A stretch of 64,000 nt of DNA from Eucommia ulmoides. Lineage: Eukaryota > Streptophyta > Magnoliopsida > Garryales > Eucommiaceae. Positions 1 to 11,321 of the stretch are shown piece after piece (the first letter of the stretch is position 1; every line of letters starts with the position of its first letter). The stretch covers positions 14,281,905 to 14,345,904 of the forward strand of contig CM028335.1 in assembly GCA_016647705.1 (NCBI GenBank). Reading direction: 5' to 3'. Both the position numbers and the translations under genes were made by a program. The notes beneath the pieces are model-generated. The model worked only from the letters and a program-made list of their open reading frames with translations. It did no database searches and was not told the origin of the DNA.

Positions 1-559
1 GCCAAATTCTAAGTTTGGGGGTATTTGATTGGTGTGATCCACCTACGTATTTTCAAACCGAATTAAATTAGTTTTCGAGTGTTTATATAATATTTTATTA
101 TGTTTTAATTAGTTTTTTTACTTTTTGTATAAATCAGGTGTGTGGGGCAAAAAGATAGGAAACTGGAGCGAAAACGATTAGATCGAACCAAAAGCGATCG
201 AAGAACGGTGGAAAAATAAGTTCGGAGGCAAAACTATGAAAAACGTCCACTGCTATGGCATTCAGACCACCGCCACAGCGGTAAAGAAGCTGAGAAAAGA
301 GCAAATGTTACTAATGAACCACCGCCTAGGCGGAGAAATCCACCGCCTAAGCAAAAATCCAGCAAAGAAAACAAAGTAGGCTACTAACAACCCACCGCCT
401 AGGCTGAAATTCATTTGCCTAGGCGGAAATCCAACAGAATTTTTTCCACGTCCACCACCTACTTCTCCGCCTAGACGATCAGCCAAACCAACCTACCTCC
501 ACCTAGGCGGAAACTTTCTGCACAGCCTTGATATTTATTAGATATTTTGAGATCTTTTG

Positions 560-572
560 CCTATAAATACCC
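560..572 (+). promoter_or_regulatory. TATA-like box of the Athila-like LTR
   Basis: CCTATAAATACCCC lies about 535 nt from the LTR start, just downstream of a cluster of CCGCCTAGGCGG-type palindromes (265-515). The sister LTRs have TATTTAAAC at the same relative place (near 33994 and 37428). Placement fits the U3/R boundary; function is inferred. Confidence 0.5.
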
Positions 573-1009
573 CTTTGCTCCCCCTTCCCCTGGCCATTTG
601 GGAACCTTAAGCTATATTTAGGCTAGGGTTTAGGAATTTTGGAGGTTGAACTCACATCCCGAAGTAGAGAAGACGGCGAATTGATCGTTGAGAGTTCTTA
701 GCGGTTTATCTTCGGATGAGGCTAAGTTCTTCGATTGTTTTTCCTTATTTCTTTATCTTAGATTCATGTGAGCATGTTTAGCTCGATTTATATGTTTATA
801 CAGTTATAACCACGAGTTAAACATGGATTGTAGTAGGGATTAACGGTATATTTATAAATACGTTGTTTGGATAATTTCGGTGTTTTGTTTGTGATTGTTT
901 TTTGTAGTTTGATTGTATTTATCGTATTATTTATTTATTATGCTTAGTCAGATAAATAGAGAATACGGGGTTTTGACAAACCTCGGATTCGAATTTGGGT
1001 AAACAAACG

Positions 1010-1376
1010 CCATGATTCTATAACCCGGTCGGGGTTTGGATTGTGGACAATCAATGACGTTGGGGCAAGACTCACGCAACCTAGGGTCGTTAAGACGTTG
1101 AGGAGGACTTTTTCATTGACACGAAGTTGCGTTATATCCCCCGTCTTACACTTGGGAGAGGTGGCGAGGGAGTTTTAGAACGGAGATTGTCGATAGGGTA
1201 AATACAACGCATGATCCAATGACCCGGTCAGGAATTGGATTGTGTGCAATCAATGACGCTAGGCAAGACTCACGTGACCTAGGGTCGTTAAGACGTTGAG
1301 GGGGACTTCTTTGTTGACTCGAAGTCATGTATTCCCCCGTTTTACACTCGGGAGAGGTGACGGTGGAGTTTACATA
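1010..1376 (+). repeat. Tandem duplication of a roughly 190-bp block in the LTR
   Basis: The block running from AACCCGGTCGGGG through CGTTAAGACGTTGAGG to CTTACACTTGGGAGAGGTGGCG (about 1020-1170) is repeated at about 1208-1376 with AATGACCCGGTCAGG, CGTTAAGACGTTGAGG and TTACACTCGGGAGAGGTGACGG. The LTRs at 33383 and 36802 have one copy only. The duplication is mirrored in the other arm (about 1670-2040), so it existed before the palindrome formed. Confidence 0.7.
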
Positions 1377-1540
1377 CCGAGATTATCAAATAGGTCGAAC
1401 ACTGTAAACGTGAGTAAATCGAGATTGAGCACGTATTTGTAAATGTGTTAATCCTTAGGCAATTCTTTACCCTAAAACATATTAGCATATTAGTGTAGTT
1501 AATTTAAGTTATAACTTGTACGCCAAAGGATACTACTAAC

Positions 1541-2420
1541 CTAAATTAACTACACTAATATGCTAATATGTTTTAGGGTCAAGAATTTCTTAGGGATTAA
1601 CGTGTTTACAAATACGTGTTCGATCTCAATTTACTCATGTTTACGGTGTTCGACCCATTTGACAGCCTCTGTACGTAAACTCTATCGCTACCTCTCCTGA
1701 GTGTAAGACGGGGGAATACATGATTTCGAGTTAACAAAGAAGTCCCCCTCAAGTCTTAACGAACCTAGGTTACGTGAGTCTCGCCCAGCATCATTGATTG
1801 CACACAATCCAACTCCCGACTGGGTTATTGGATCATGTATTGTATTTACTCTATCGACAATCTCTGTTCTAAAACTCCCTTGCCACCTCTCCTGAGTGTA
1901 AGACGGGGGATATGATGTGACTTCGTGTCAACGAAGAAGTCCCCTTCAACATCTTAACGACCTTAGGTTGCGTGAGTCTTGCCTTAACGTCATTGACTGT
2001 CCACGATTCAAACCCCGACCGGGTTATAGAATCGTGGCGTTTGTTTACCCAAATCCGAATTCGGGGTTTGTCAAAATCCCGTATTCTCTATTTATCTAAC
2101 TAAGCATGATAAACAAACAATACAATAAATCTAATTAAACTACGAAGAACAATCACAAACAAAACACCAAAATCATCCAAACAACGTATTTATAAATATT
2201 CCATTAATCCCTACTACAATCTATGTTTCACTCATGGTCATAACCGTATAAACATATAAATCGAGCTAAACATGCTCACAGGAACCTAAGATAAAGAAAT
2301 AAGGAAAAACAATTGAAGAACTTAGCCTCGTCCAAAGATAAACCGCTAAGAACGCTCAACAATTGATTCGCCGTCTTCTCCACTTCGGGATGTGAGCTCC
2401 ACCTCTAAAGTTCCTAAAAA
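1541..2420 (-). mobile_element. Athila-like LTR fragment (minus strand)
   Basis: Reverse-complement copy of the LTR at 26-1507. It lacks about the first 590 bp of the LTR (homology fades after 2420) and the same terminal 250 bp that the plus-strand copy lacks. No polypurine tract or primer site is attached. It is either a truncated insertion or one product of an inverted rearrangement. Confidence 0.7.
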
Positions 2421-2973
2421 GGTTCCATCCTTACCTAGAAAAAGGATACTTGGAGTGATTGTGAGGTCTAATTCTTGAGCCTAAGGTATAAAAAGAGTTA
2501 GGTTGTGATTCTCCTTGTAATAGAATTAGGTTAGTCTTGAACTTTAAAAAAGATAAGGTTATTCTTGAGCCTAAGAAAAAGAAAAGGTTATTCCTGAGCC
2601 TGGGAAAAAGAATTTGTAAAGGTTGATTCTGAGTATGTGCAAAGAATAATTGTGTAAAAGTTTGGTTACTACCTGTTTAAAGGAATCTTAGTGATTAGTG
2701 GATGTGAATTTCCATGGGGCTCGGAGGACTAGATTAGCTAAGAGTAGCTTGGTGAACTAAGATATAACGTGATGTACTGCATTGTTTATTTCATTTACTT
2801 TATTTTGTGTTGTTTGGTGTGCACCTAGAGTTTATCACACTTATCTGCTACTATAAAGATAATAATTAATTTAGGATAAAGTTAATTATTTGATTTTTCA
2901 AGTGTTATTAATTTGAATTAAATTTTATTACTACCCAATTTACCCCCCTCTTGGGTAGTTCACTAGATCAACA
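2421..2973 (+). mobile_element. Probable Ty1/copia LTR tail fragment
   Basis: No open frame. The segment carries imperfect repeats of ATTCTTGAGCCTAAG (about 2470-2600). It ends in a C-rich motif, ACCCCCCTCTTGGGTAG, followed by CTAGATCAACA and ATTG. Plant copia LTRs often end in such a CCCCCCTCTAGG-type run followed by CA and a primer site beginning ATTGG. Here the sequence is cut at that point by the gypsy-1 LTR. Assignment is by resemblance only. Confidence 0.4.
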
Positions 2974-4713
2974 ATTGTGTTATTTAAATTTTACTTTAAA
3001 AATTTTAGGGGTTATTGTAGTATTTAAAAGTTTGACTTTAAAAATTTTAGAGGTCAATATGTTAATTTTAATTTTGACTTTAAAACGTTTAGGGGTTATT
3101 AAGCCATTTAAAATATAATTTTAGAAATTTTAGGATATAATTAATATTTTCTTTATTTCAAGAGGGATAATTAGTGTAAATAAATAAATAAAATAAAAAT
3201 ATAAATGGTTAAGAATTGTTTCCTTCTTAAGGAAGGCAACACTCTCACCCCCCCTCCCCCCCACATTGTTGGAATAAAATATTTATCAGGTTTAATTTAT
3301 GAGACTATCTATATGGGCATGCATACATGTATATTTGTATGCCAAAACTATATATACGTGGGTTCGAGAAATATAGTGGGTATAGTTATATATAGATATA
3401 TCTAATTTGAGAAGAATATAATTTAAAATAAAAAATTATAAATTTTATTAAAATGACAAATTTTAGTATTTTGTTGACTAATAATATTATTAACAGTTGA
3501 TTAATATTTTTCTGTAGATTAAATTAGTAACAAGCAAAATTTTGTAATTGTTATTATAATATTTTTTTGTATAGTTAATATTAACTTAAGAAATTGGGTG
3601 TTTAATAATTTCGTATAATAAAAAATTTGGCAATGGAAAAAATTGAATTTAGTGTCTCGTGTTGCATATTAGATTTATTTAAATAAATTCTTAATTTAGG
3701 CTTTGTCGTTATTAGGTTCATAGGTAACGCCGACAACGTCAGCATTACGATAGTAGTGTATTTAGTAGTACAAAAAATTGAGGTAAGTGTACTGTCTTTT
3801 ATGTAAATTTTTAAATTATATTTTCGTACTAAATTGTGAAAAGAAAAGATTTATTAAAATGGACGGTTTTGTAACTTTAGATGGGTCAAGTAAAATTTTA
3901 AATATGGAAAGTGATTTTTTTTATAATCCGACTATGTCATGGTGTAATCCTAACAGGTCATGCGGAATATTTTTAGTCCTAATAGGAGGGTATATCCTGT
4001 AGGACATTATATTTTGATCTGATAAGAGGGTAAGTTCTGCAAGTGGTGGTGGTTGTTGTTGTTGACGATAATGATTATCATCATGATATGGTGGTCTATA
4101 CCACATGTTGGCTCCTACTATTGGAGATATTAAATGGATCTAGCATTGATGGCAACCTTAGATTGCACAATTGTAAAAGTTACGGTGTTGTCATAACTCC
4201 CGATCGTGAGGTGAAACGATCATATGGCTAGTAGAAAAATATATTTCTGGTAGTTTATTTTATAGAAATGATTTTATTGGTTGATTTATATTCAACTGCT
4301 ATATCTTGATTATATCTATGGATTTTAATACTATTCATTGTGGTTAGATTCCGTATTGGAAAATGGATTTTGCTAAATGTACTTGATTCATAATTTTTTT
4401 TATTTATTATGAAAGTGGTACACCGATAAAATATTTTATCTTAGGTACCTTAGTTAGAGATGGGTTCACTATAGTACTAGGTAGAGTCAGAAGGTGATAT
4501 CGTTTTTTCAAGATTGTCAGGACATGTGTGAGTCGTGAAATGTTCAATTTTTTTTGTAGTTATGTTATGGATATTTGGGGCATGTGTATTTCTAAATTTT
4601 GAAATTGGTAAATATTTAAAAAAAAATCTATATCAGTACATGTTTATATATATTTGTTGATTGGTTGGGTAATATCAAGTCGACTTCACGCTCGACCTTG
4701 GGGGTATGTGACA
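2974..4713 (+). repeat. 5' LTR of gypsy-1 (left end truncated)
   Basis: It begins inside the LTR: about 70 bp present at the start of the 3' LTR (19608-19677) are missing. It ends ...GGTATGTGACA at 4713, two bases of T-rich spacer before the primer site. It shares modules with the other Tekay-type LTRs in the window: an AG/GTAAGTGTACTGTC donor-like arm at 3781-3798, and ACTCCCGATCGTGAGG followed by AACGATCA at about 4197-4222. No convincing gene; AT-rich first half, (GGT/TGT)n-like stretch at 4041-4066. Confidence 0.75.
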
Positions 4714-4718
4714 ATTTT

Positions 4719-4733
4719 TGGTATCAGAGCTTA
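4719..4733 (+). other. Primer-binding site (tRNA-iMet type) of gypsy-1
   Basis: TGGTATCAGAGCTTAGG follows the LTR end by five bases. TGGTATCAGAGC is the standard plant retroelement primer site complementary to the 3' end of initiator tRNA-Met. It is not a tRNA gene. Confidence 0.9.
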
Positions 4734-4919
4734 GGTTATAGGTTCTGTAGATATGCTAGATTGTCTAGTCAGTAGTGGATCGTAGGATAGGGTGTTGATA
4801 AGTTGGTTCGGCACGTAAGTGGTGGTTATTTTATTGGATTAAATAGTACATTTGCATCATGCACTGTTGTTTGCATTGTTGGGCCTTTTACTTATTAAAT
4901 TTCATTTCAAATATTGACT

Positions 4920-5620
4920 ATGGATTCTGGAAATAAAAGTAGTGGGAATTATGGACCTCAAAGAAAAAAGGGTAGGGCGCGAAAAAACTTAGATGTCGTT
5001 GAGCGAATTTTACAAGTCGCTGCGCAACTGACAAAGCAGCAGGTAAAGATGATGGAATGCCTGAGGGCCCAAATTGAAACAGCCAATCCTCAGACTGTGC
5101 TATTAAAAAGATTCAAGGAGTTGTATCCCCCCAACTTTTATGGGAACTGCGGGTCTTGTTGATGTTGAAAATTGGTTGAGGAGTATAGGACATGTATTCG
5201 AGGCAATGAGCATTACTGATGACAATCAAGTTCCTTTCGCCACCTTCCGGCTGAAAGGGAAAGCCAAACACTGGTAGGAGAAAATAAAGAGGCTAATTTC
5301 AATCTTAGACTAAGAAATCACATGGGATCAATTTGTTGCAGTATTTAAGGAAAAATATTTCCTTGAATCTTATCAGTTTGAGATGGAGGAGGAATTCATA
5401 TTACTGAAGTATGAGAAGATGTTAGTTCTGTAATATGAAATTAAATTTGATACCCTGTCCCGATTTGCTCCAGATCTGGTGAAGATTAAGGAAATGAGAT
5501 GTAAAAGATTTTAGAAATAACTAGATTTGGAAATACGTTCAAGGTTAATTGGACGACAGATCAAAAGTTATGCTAAACTGGTGAACACAGTGAAATTATT
5601 TGAGAAAGATGTGCATGAAA
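4920..5620 (+). pseudogene. gypsy-1 gag, N-terminal part (split by gypsy-2)
   Basis: Gag is the structural protein that forms the virus-like particle. The first ATG at 4920 opens a frame ending at 5162. Its motifs DVVERILQVAAQLTKQQVKM and LLKRFKEL match the gypsy-3 gag motifs DAVERILQATAQLTEQQVRI and RLKRFKEL (near 50700-50840). After 5150 the match continues in other frames (ENWLRSIGHVFEAM, FPVSRFAP-like and IRSRLIGRQIKSYAKLVNTV regions), so there are frameshifts and stops. The sequence is cut at 5620 (...FEKDVHE) where gypsy-2 begins, and resumes at about 16139. TGAAA at 5616-5620 and TAAAA at 16139-16143 are probably a target duplication with one substitution. Confidence 0.8.
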
Positions 5621-8518
5621 TGTCACACCCCACCCCAAACACCCGTTACTATGGGGCTAGCGTGACGTTGATACGACATCACCTGAATATCCAACTTACT
5701 ATAGACGACAAAATAAAAACGCAATCATAGAACAAATCATAAGTATATACACTTTCTCATTTAGGGACATCAGTCCCTATAAAAAAATAAAATAAAATTT
5801 ATTAATAACACAAATACGAAATCCTAAATCTCTCATTTAGTTTCCCCTCAAGTAGAACCCCCAAGATATTCATTCTCTATCGCACCTCCGGATTTGACCT
5901 AGTGCTAGTAGGGGGACCGACTTCTAGCTATTTCACCTGTGAGTGTACTGCCTTCTTAGTAAAATATATTTTTTAAATAATAATAATACTGTCTAAATAA
6001 TACAACATTTAAATGGATCAAGCATAACGAGTATAAACAAACATATTTTGAACAGTAATATAAATTGTATACCATGAGAAATCTCATTCTTCCTACCATT
6101 CTGAATCATCCTCTCTTTATATATATCAAATATATAAAATTCATCCAAACCATCAGTATAAGATAATATGATAAAACACCAAAGATGATAAAATAAAACA
6201 CCACCTCTCAAACACTACACCACACCACTCATCATCATACCACATCACTCCACACCACACCACACCACACCACACCACATCACACCACACCTTGGCTAGC
6301 CATGTGATCGTTTTAACCTCACGATTGGGAGTTACAACGGTACTATATCCCGTAGGATATGCCTTCCTAGCGGGATATAACAACACTCCGCTGGACTGTG
6401 CCAGACGGGTGAAACAACGTTCTGCTGGACTATGCTAGACGGGTGAAACAATGCTCCGCTGGACTATGCCAGACGGGTGAAACACCGCTCCACTGGACTA
6501 TGCCAAGCGGGTGAATATCCACCACCAATATCCACCTCACCTCAACAACAACAACTCATCTCCACCTCAACGACAACGACTTCGCCCACTATCAACTGAC
6601 ACCTCAACAACATACAATGAAATCCACAATATCAGAAATACCCAAAATAACGCTTGATCTATGTAAGTTAGAAAATTCATCCATTTTCAAGTAAACACTT
6701 TTTTCCATCATATATATATATGGAAATAGATTTTTGCAAGAAGACAGTACACTCACCTGATTATCCGTTTTCGAAGGCTTTGACCGCCTATTCTCTACCG
6801 GTATCCCGGTGCCTGCGAACCTAATAGTAACGGGGCCTAAATTAATATTTTATATAGAAATAACCTAACCATGCCATGAAAATCCTAATTTTCGTAATTT
6901 CCTATTCCCTGCGTTTTCTTTTGGAAAAATTATCATTTAATTAACATCGCTCCGTTACGGTTTACCATATAAACTTTGTTCATATAAACGGTTTCATTAT
7001 TTATTATCGCCATTTCGACATTTTTGATACTAGTAATTAGTTTCATAATCAGCCATGAGATAATTAAATACATATATTAAGAGAGTTCGGAATTTTACCT
7101 TCCTCGGATTTTCTGCTGGCCGCGAGATTAGATTTTGGTTTTTTAGTAGGGTGGTTTGTGTAATTTCCCTTTATTTTCTTTTTTCTTCTTCTTTTCTCCC
7201 GCTTCTGTTCTCTTTTCCTGTTTCCTGTTTTGTGTTTCTGTTTTCGCCGCCGACGAGCCCTCGCGGCCGCTCACTTACTCCGATCATGCCACACACCTAT
7301 GCGATCATCGACGGCCCACACACACCGATGACACCCCACGACGATCACACACCCCAACGACTTCCCCTTCTCTATTTCTTTTTCCGTTTTCTGCTATCTC
7401 TTCCTTCCTTTTCCTGTTTTTATTTTCCTTCCAGAAGACACGCATACACCCCACACCACCGGAGGAGCCATACACTACACACCCTCAACAAAACCCACAC
7501 CGTCGGTGATCAAATACACACACACAACCATGCACAGAACATACACACACACACACACACAGACGACAACACCACCGCCGACGAGTTCTCTCTCTTTCTA
7601 ACTCTCCACCGCCGGCGACGCTCAAACCACACACTCCTTCAACAAAACAGCACACACAGTCCACAGAAAAACAAAGCACACACCTCCACACCGAAACAAA
7701 CACGGCACCACCGTCACCGCCGGAATCACCTACACACACACGATACACACAAAACACACACAGAGCATCACCAATCGAAAAGGAAAAACAGGGAACACAC
7801 ACGTGCACTCACCGAAACAGACAGAAAACCACACACACAGCAGCCATACATACACCCGGACGAGATACGCAACCCACCACCGGCGATCACCAACCTTCGA
7901 CGACCTACTCTTCTTTCTTCCTTCGGTTCTCTCTTCTTTCTCTATCTTTCTCTCTCTTTCTTGCTTTCTGGATTCTTCTCCCTTATCTTTATCAGTATGT
8001 ATATATATATATATATATTTATACGTGTATACGTGATCAAAAGGCTGGCCAAGTGTTCTATCCTCCTCCTCACGTTTTTTTTTTCCACCGCCTCATATGT
8101 GTGTGTATATATATATATTTATAAAAAAAGTAATTACACTTACCCCCCTTTAGGTTTTGGTTAGGATATTATTAAACCCATTCTAATTTAAATATTTGTG
8201 TAAATTACAATTTGACCCCTAAAAGTTACAATTTAATAATATTTTACATCATCCTACCCTTGATTTTAAGTTAAGATATAGATTAAACCTATTTTCCATT
8301 TTACATGTTTTGAGAAATTACATTTTGACCCCTATACTTTTTAAATCACCCAATTCATATTGCAAACCGTCCCATTATTTTAGTTAGAATGCTAATTAAA
8401 TTCATTCTTAGTTTTAATGTTTTAAAAATTTGCACTTTATCCCCTAATATTTCCATCCACCCCGTCATTTTAAAATGTGACTCTAATTTACACGTATAAC
8501 GAAGATTAGGGTCTTACA
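5621..8518 (-). repeat. 3' LTR of gypsy-2
   Basis: 2898 bp. Read on the plus strand it holds the intron-like module (5937-6756), a (CACAC)n tract near 6245-6295, a four-copy 34-bp minisatellite (6380-6515), and a CA-rich, GC-rich low-complexity stretch (7250-7870). A TATATA run lies at 8000-8020. Long open frames in 7151-8164 are a by-product of the CA/CT-rich composition and are not conserved in the partner LTR. Confidence 0.9.
6380..6515. repeat. 34-bp minisatellite, 4 copies, in gypsy-2 3' LTR
   Basis: Four tandem units, each starting ACAACACTCCGCTGGACT or a variant and ending GCCAGACGGGTGAA, exactly 136 bp. The other LTR has only three units (13991-14092). Confidence 0.9.
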
Positions 8519-11321
8519 ACTCTTCCCCTCTAAAGAAATTTCGTTCCGAAATTTTCGTCAAAAGCAATAGGAAATTTAAATTTTTTTAGTCAAAACAATA
8601 ATATCAGATTCGCACCGCATGGTCACGTTTGTCTCTCGTGATTCTAGAACAATTGTTCCCTATATAGGGTCCCATAATCACAAATCGCCCAAAATTTATA
8701 ACCTACAGTTTTTGTCAAAACATAACCATCCATTACAACTTTTCCATTTGCAGTGATCGATACTATATCCGACATCCAACAAGCAGGGTGCACTTGGTCA
8801 GTCAAGCTTAACATGGAAAATCAACTGTAAAAAAATCTCATGTTTGTAACTGGTTTCGCTGCGCTACTATGATAAAAATACGATCAACCTTCAATATATG
8901 TTTAACATATCTCGGTAATCTCAGTTGATTGGGCTTATCTCATTTCGACAATTTTTTTTTCCATAACCAACACTTATCCATTTCATCCGAACGTTTTCCA
9001 GTCAACCTATTTGCAACAATATTTTCACTCTGCATTTATATCCACAATACTCATACCCAATCTCATAAGCTTAGATAGCCCAAAATCATTAACCTTAATA
9101 TCGACAACAAAACTTCAATACAAATGTTCTAGACATATTATCATCATCCAGACCACGTAGATACGCGTCAACATACATCAAACGGGTCATTTGTAAAAAT
9201 TCCCTTCATGCCTCCACATTTAATCGAGTCCCTGACAAAGCCACGCACTTCAATTATATTTCCGTTTACCCATTCATGCTTTAAACACATATAAATATGA
9301 ATCGAAGTACCTAACTATGTCCCAGCTACAAGATTTTCAATACTTCCCAAAAGTTATTCCGAATAATTTAAATCATCTTTTCCTTATGAGATCTCAGTGA
9401 CCTCACATGCCGACTTCGCCTAATAATTAATAGTAAATTAATACATCTAATTGAGTTCCTCTTTATCAACTCCGTTTTCTAAAATAATCACACCGGGCTG
9501 TCTCCAATACTTGATAATGTTCCGTTCTCCTATCTTATTTCAGTCTATTTGACTGAAGTCATACATCCTTCTCATACAACGTTTTATACGGTACTACCTT
9601 AATCACCGAAAAGATATTTAACACATTCCATTAGCGCCACATGAACCTCCTTACTACCAGAAATTCCCAAATTCAACTCCGCAACGTATCCTCCAATATC
9701 TAAATCACACCTCTCGATTGACCGTTGATCTATAATTAAGAAGAGTTACGAACTCTCAACTTAACACCCAAAGCAATATAGAAACTCGACTAGAACATCA
9801 TAATAATTGTCAAATTCTGGTACTACAGTTTCTCATATACAGTTCTTCCGCTTGAGGGTTATTATCTGAAAATACTTTCTAACTTTCCATATTTACAACT
9901 TGCCGATTTAAGTTATCACCATTTAATACTGCATTTTCGAGTTCCTCCGCGGACTGTTCATATAATGGCGACTTACTTCGCTTTGATAACAATTTTCATC
10001 CAAGTCACAATACGACGACAACACTTATGATTCAGAATTACCATTCAAAATTTCGAATAGCCGATCAACCGGGTTTAATATATATATAAAATTCATTAGC
10101 GTTTTGCATATAAATAAGTCAATTTATCAACATATGCTAAATGTTTAATCCAGGAGCTACAATAACCCACCTGGATATTACTACTTGGTCTTAGCTTTAC
10201 TAACAAACAAATCACCTAACAATCAATGTTGTGCTTTCTCATTGCCATTTTAATATACTAATACTACTCACGCAATCTCAATAGTTTAATATTACCTGGG
10301 CATTGCATATATTGTTCTATGCACCTCTTTTAAGATCTCTTCCGTCAATTAGCATTATTGAAACTACATACCTTATTTCCATTCCTCAAAACTTCCTCAT
10401 CATTTCTACACGCTGGTCAGCTCAACAATCAATTTCTACTGCATTGCTAAACCTTCTTAATTGGACATCCAACTTCTGCATTTCTACAATACGGTCAACC
10501 AATGGCGGTTTCAAAAATCAAAATTTCAAACAGCGTTGTCATCTAACCAACCGCCCACGAAACTTACAAGGGTCTCAACTCCACCCATAAATTAATATGA
10601 ACAACCAACTTACCGATTTTCGACCCAAAATATTCACTATACCGTTGGTCTTTCCTGACTTCTAATAGATGGTATGACTAAATTTTTTGATCAACACCCC
10701 TACCTCAGATTTAGCTCCTTTGCAATTAAACAACTATTCCCAACTCTGGTGGTCGGTGCATATATCATAAATCTTGTCATACAAGTAATGTCGCTAAACA
10801 TCAAAGCGATTTAAATCACTACCAGCTCCAAAAGTTTTCGAGTTCTAGTTATACTTTTGGCCTTCCCATTAAACCACAGCTGCGACTTCTAGTGGTTCAA
10901 AATAGGTATGATTTCTCAAAATCACATGTCCCAAATTTATCACTCAATCCAACCAAAACTCGTGTTTATTATGTTTGGCATATCGATGTTTTTCTTGCAA
11001 CATCAGCCACAAAATCTGGAGATACCTTACCTACTTTTCTTTACTCTCGATCAGATCGCCGATTTTGCCACGTCACAATCTCTGACCTCCAATTGGTAAT
11101 ATTCTACTCAACAATCTAATTTAGAAAACACCATGGTTCTTCAGCAGTCGATTTAACAAACCATCCATCCTAACCGACGAATGACCAACACTGGATCTTT
11201 ATGGAGAAAAACATTAGATCCACACTAATCATGAGTTAATGGTCTAATTTATTGTAACGATCTTGCTTCCCAGGGCCGTCACAAGGCTTCTCCTATAGAG
11301 ACTTCCTAAACCGAAAACTAA
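8519..11321 (-). pseudogene. gypsy-2 decayed pol region (3' part)
   Basis: No usable frame remains. Residual identity to gypsy-3 fixes what it was. CCCAACTCTGGTGGTCGGTG (10739-10758) corresponds to the RNase H stretch at 48007-48030. TTTTGCCACGTCACAATCTC (11063-11082) corresponds to the RT stretch at 48786-48805. By position, 8540-10700 should be chromodomain, integrase and RNase H, and 10700-11321 RT, all read on the minus strand. Short open frames here are chance. Confidence 0.65.

Larger units (their letters stand above)
1..1507 (+). mobile_element. Athila-like 3' LTR (plus strand), truncated at its 3' end
   Basis: Seen: a polypurine-type tract (AAGTTTGGGGGTATT, 11-25) directly precedes TGATTGGTG at 26. 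The same layout occurs at 36787-36802, where GAGTTTGGGGGTATT is followed by TGATAGGTG. That makes 26 the first base of a 3' LTR whose internal region lies off the left edge. The LTR shares its 3' half (TTAATCCTTAGGCAATCT and the Cs-rich CCCGTCTTACACTCGG blocks) with the LTRs at 33383 and 36802. Against the LTR at 33383 it lacks roughly the last 250 bp and stops at a palindrome centre near 1508. No coding sequence. Known: these LTRs belong with elements whose primer site matches tRNA-Asp (see 34981), a trait of Athila/Tat Ty3/gypsy elements. Inference: remnant of a non-autonomous element. Confidence 0.75.
620..2420. repeat. Large inverted repeat (two Athila-like LTRs head to head)
   Basis: The left arm (about 620-1507) reappears as its reverse complement at about 1541-2420. 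Landmarks that pair: the block CCTAAAACATATTAGC (1471) with its complement near 1560, GACGGCGAATTGATCG (672) with the complement near 2360, and the GAGCATGTTTAGCTCG block (771) with its complement near 2265. The spacer is only about 33 bp (1508-1540). The arms differ by scattered substitutions and small indels, so it is not a recent duplication or a sequencing fold-back. No genes inside; short opposite-strand open frames are mirror images of each other. Confidence 0.85.

Noticed and set aside
1146-2099. Two similar 60-codon frames on opposite strands
   Set aside because: They are the same LTR sequence read in the two arms of the palindrome.
4719-4733. tRNA-like sequence (also 13222, 34981, 41536, 51200)
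   Set aside because: Only 12-18 nt complementary to tRNA 3' ends beside LTRs: primer sites, not tRNA genes.
6230-6300. CACAC repeats considered as a CRISPR-like array
   Set aside because: Simple sequence repeat with no unique spacers, in a plant LTR.
7151-8164. Open frame of 337 codons inside the gypsy-2 LTR
   Set aside because: Low-complexity CA/CT-rich translation; the partner LTR breaks the frame, and overlapping frames on both strands are also open.
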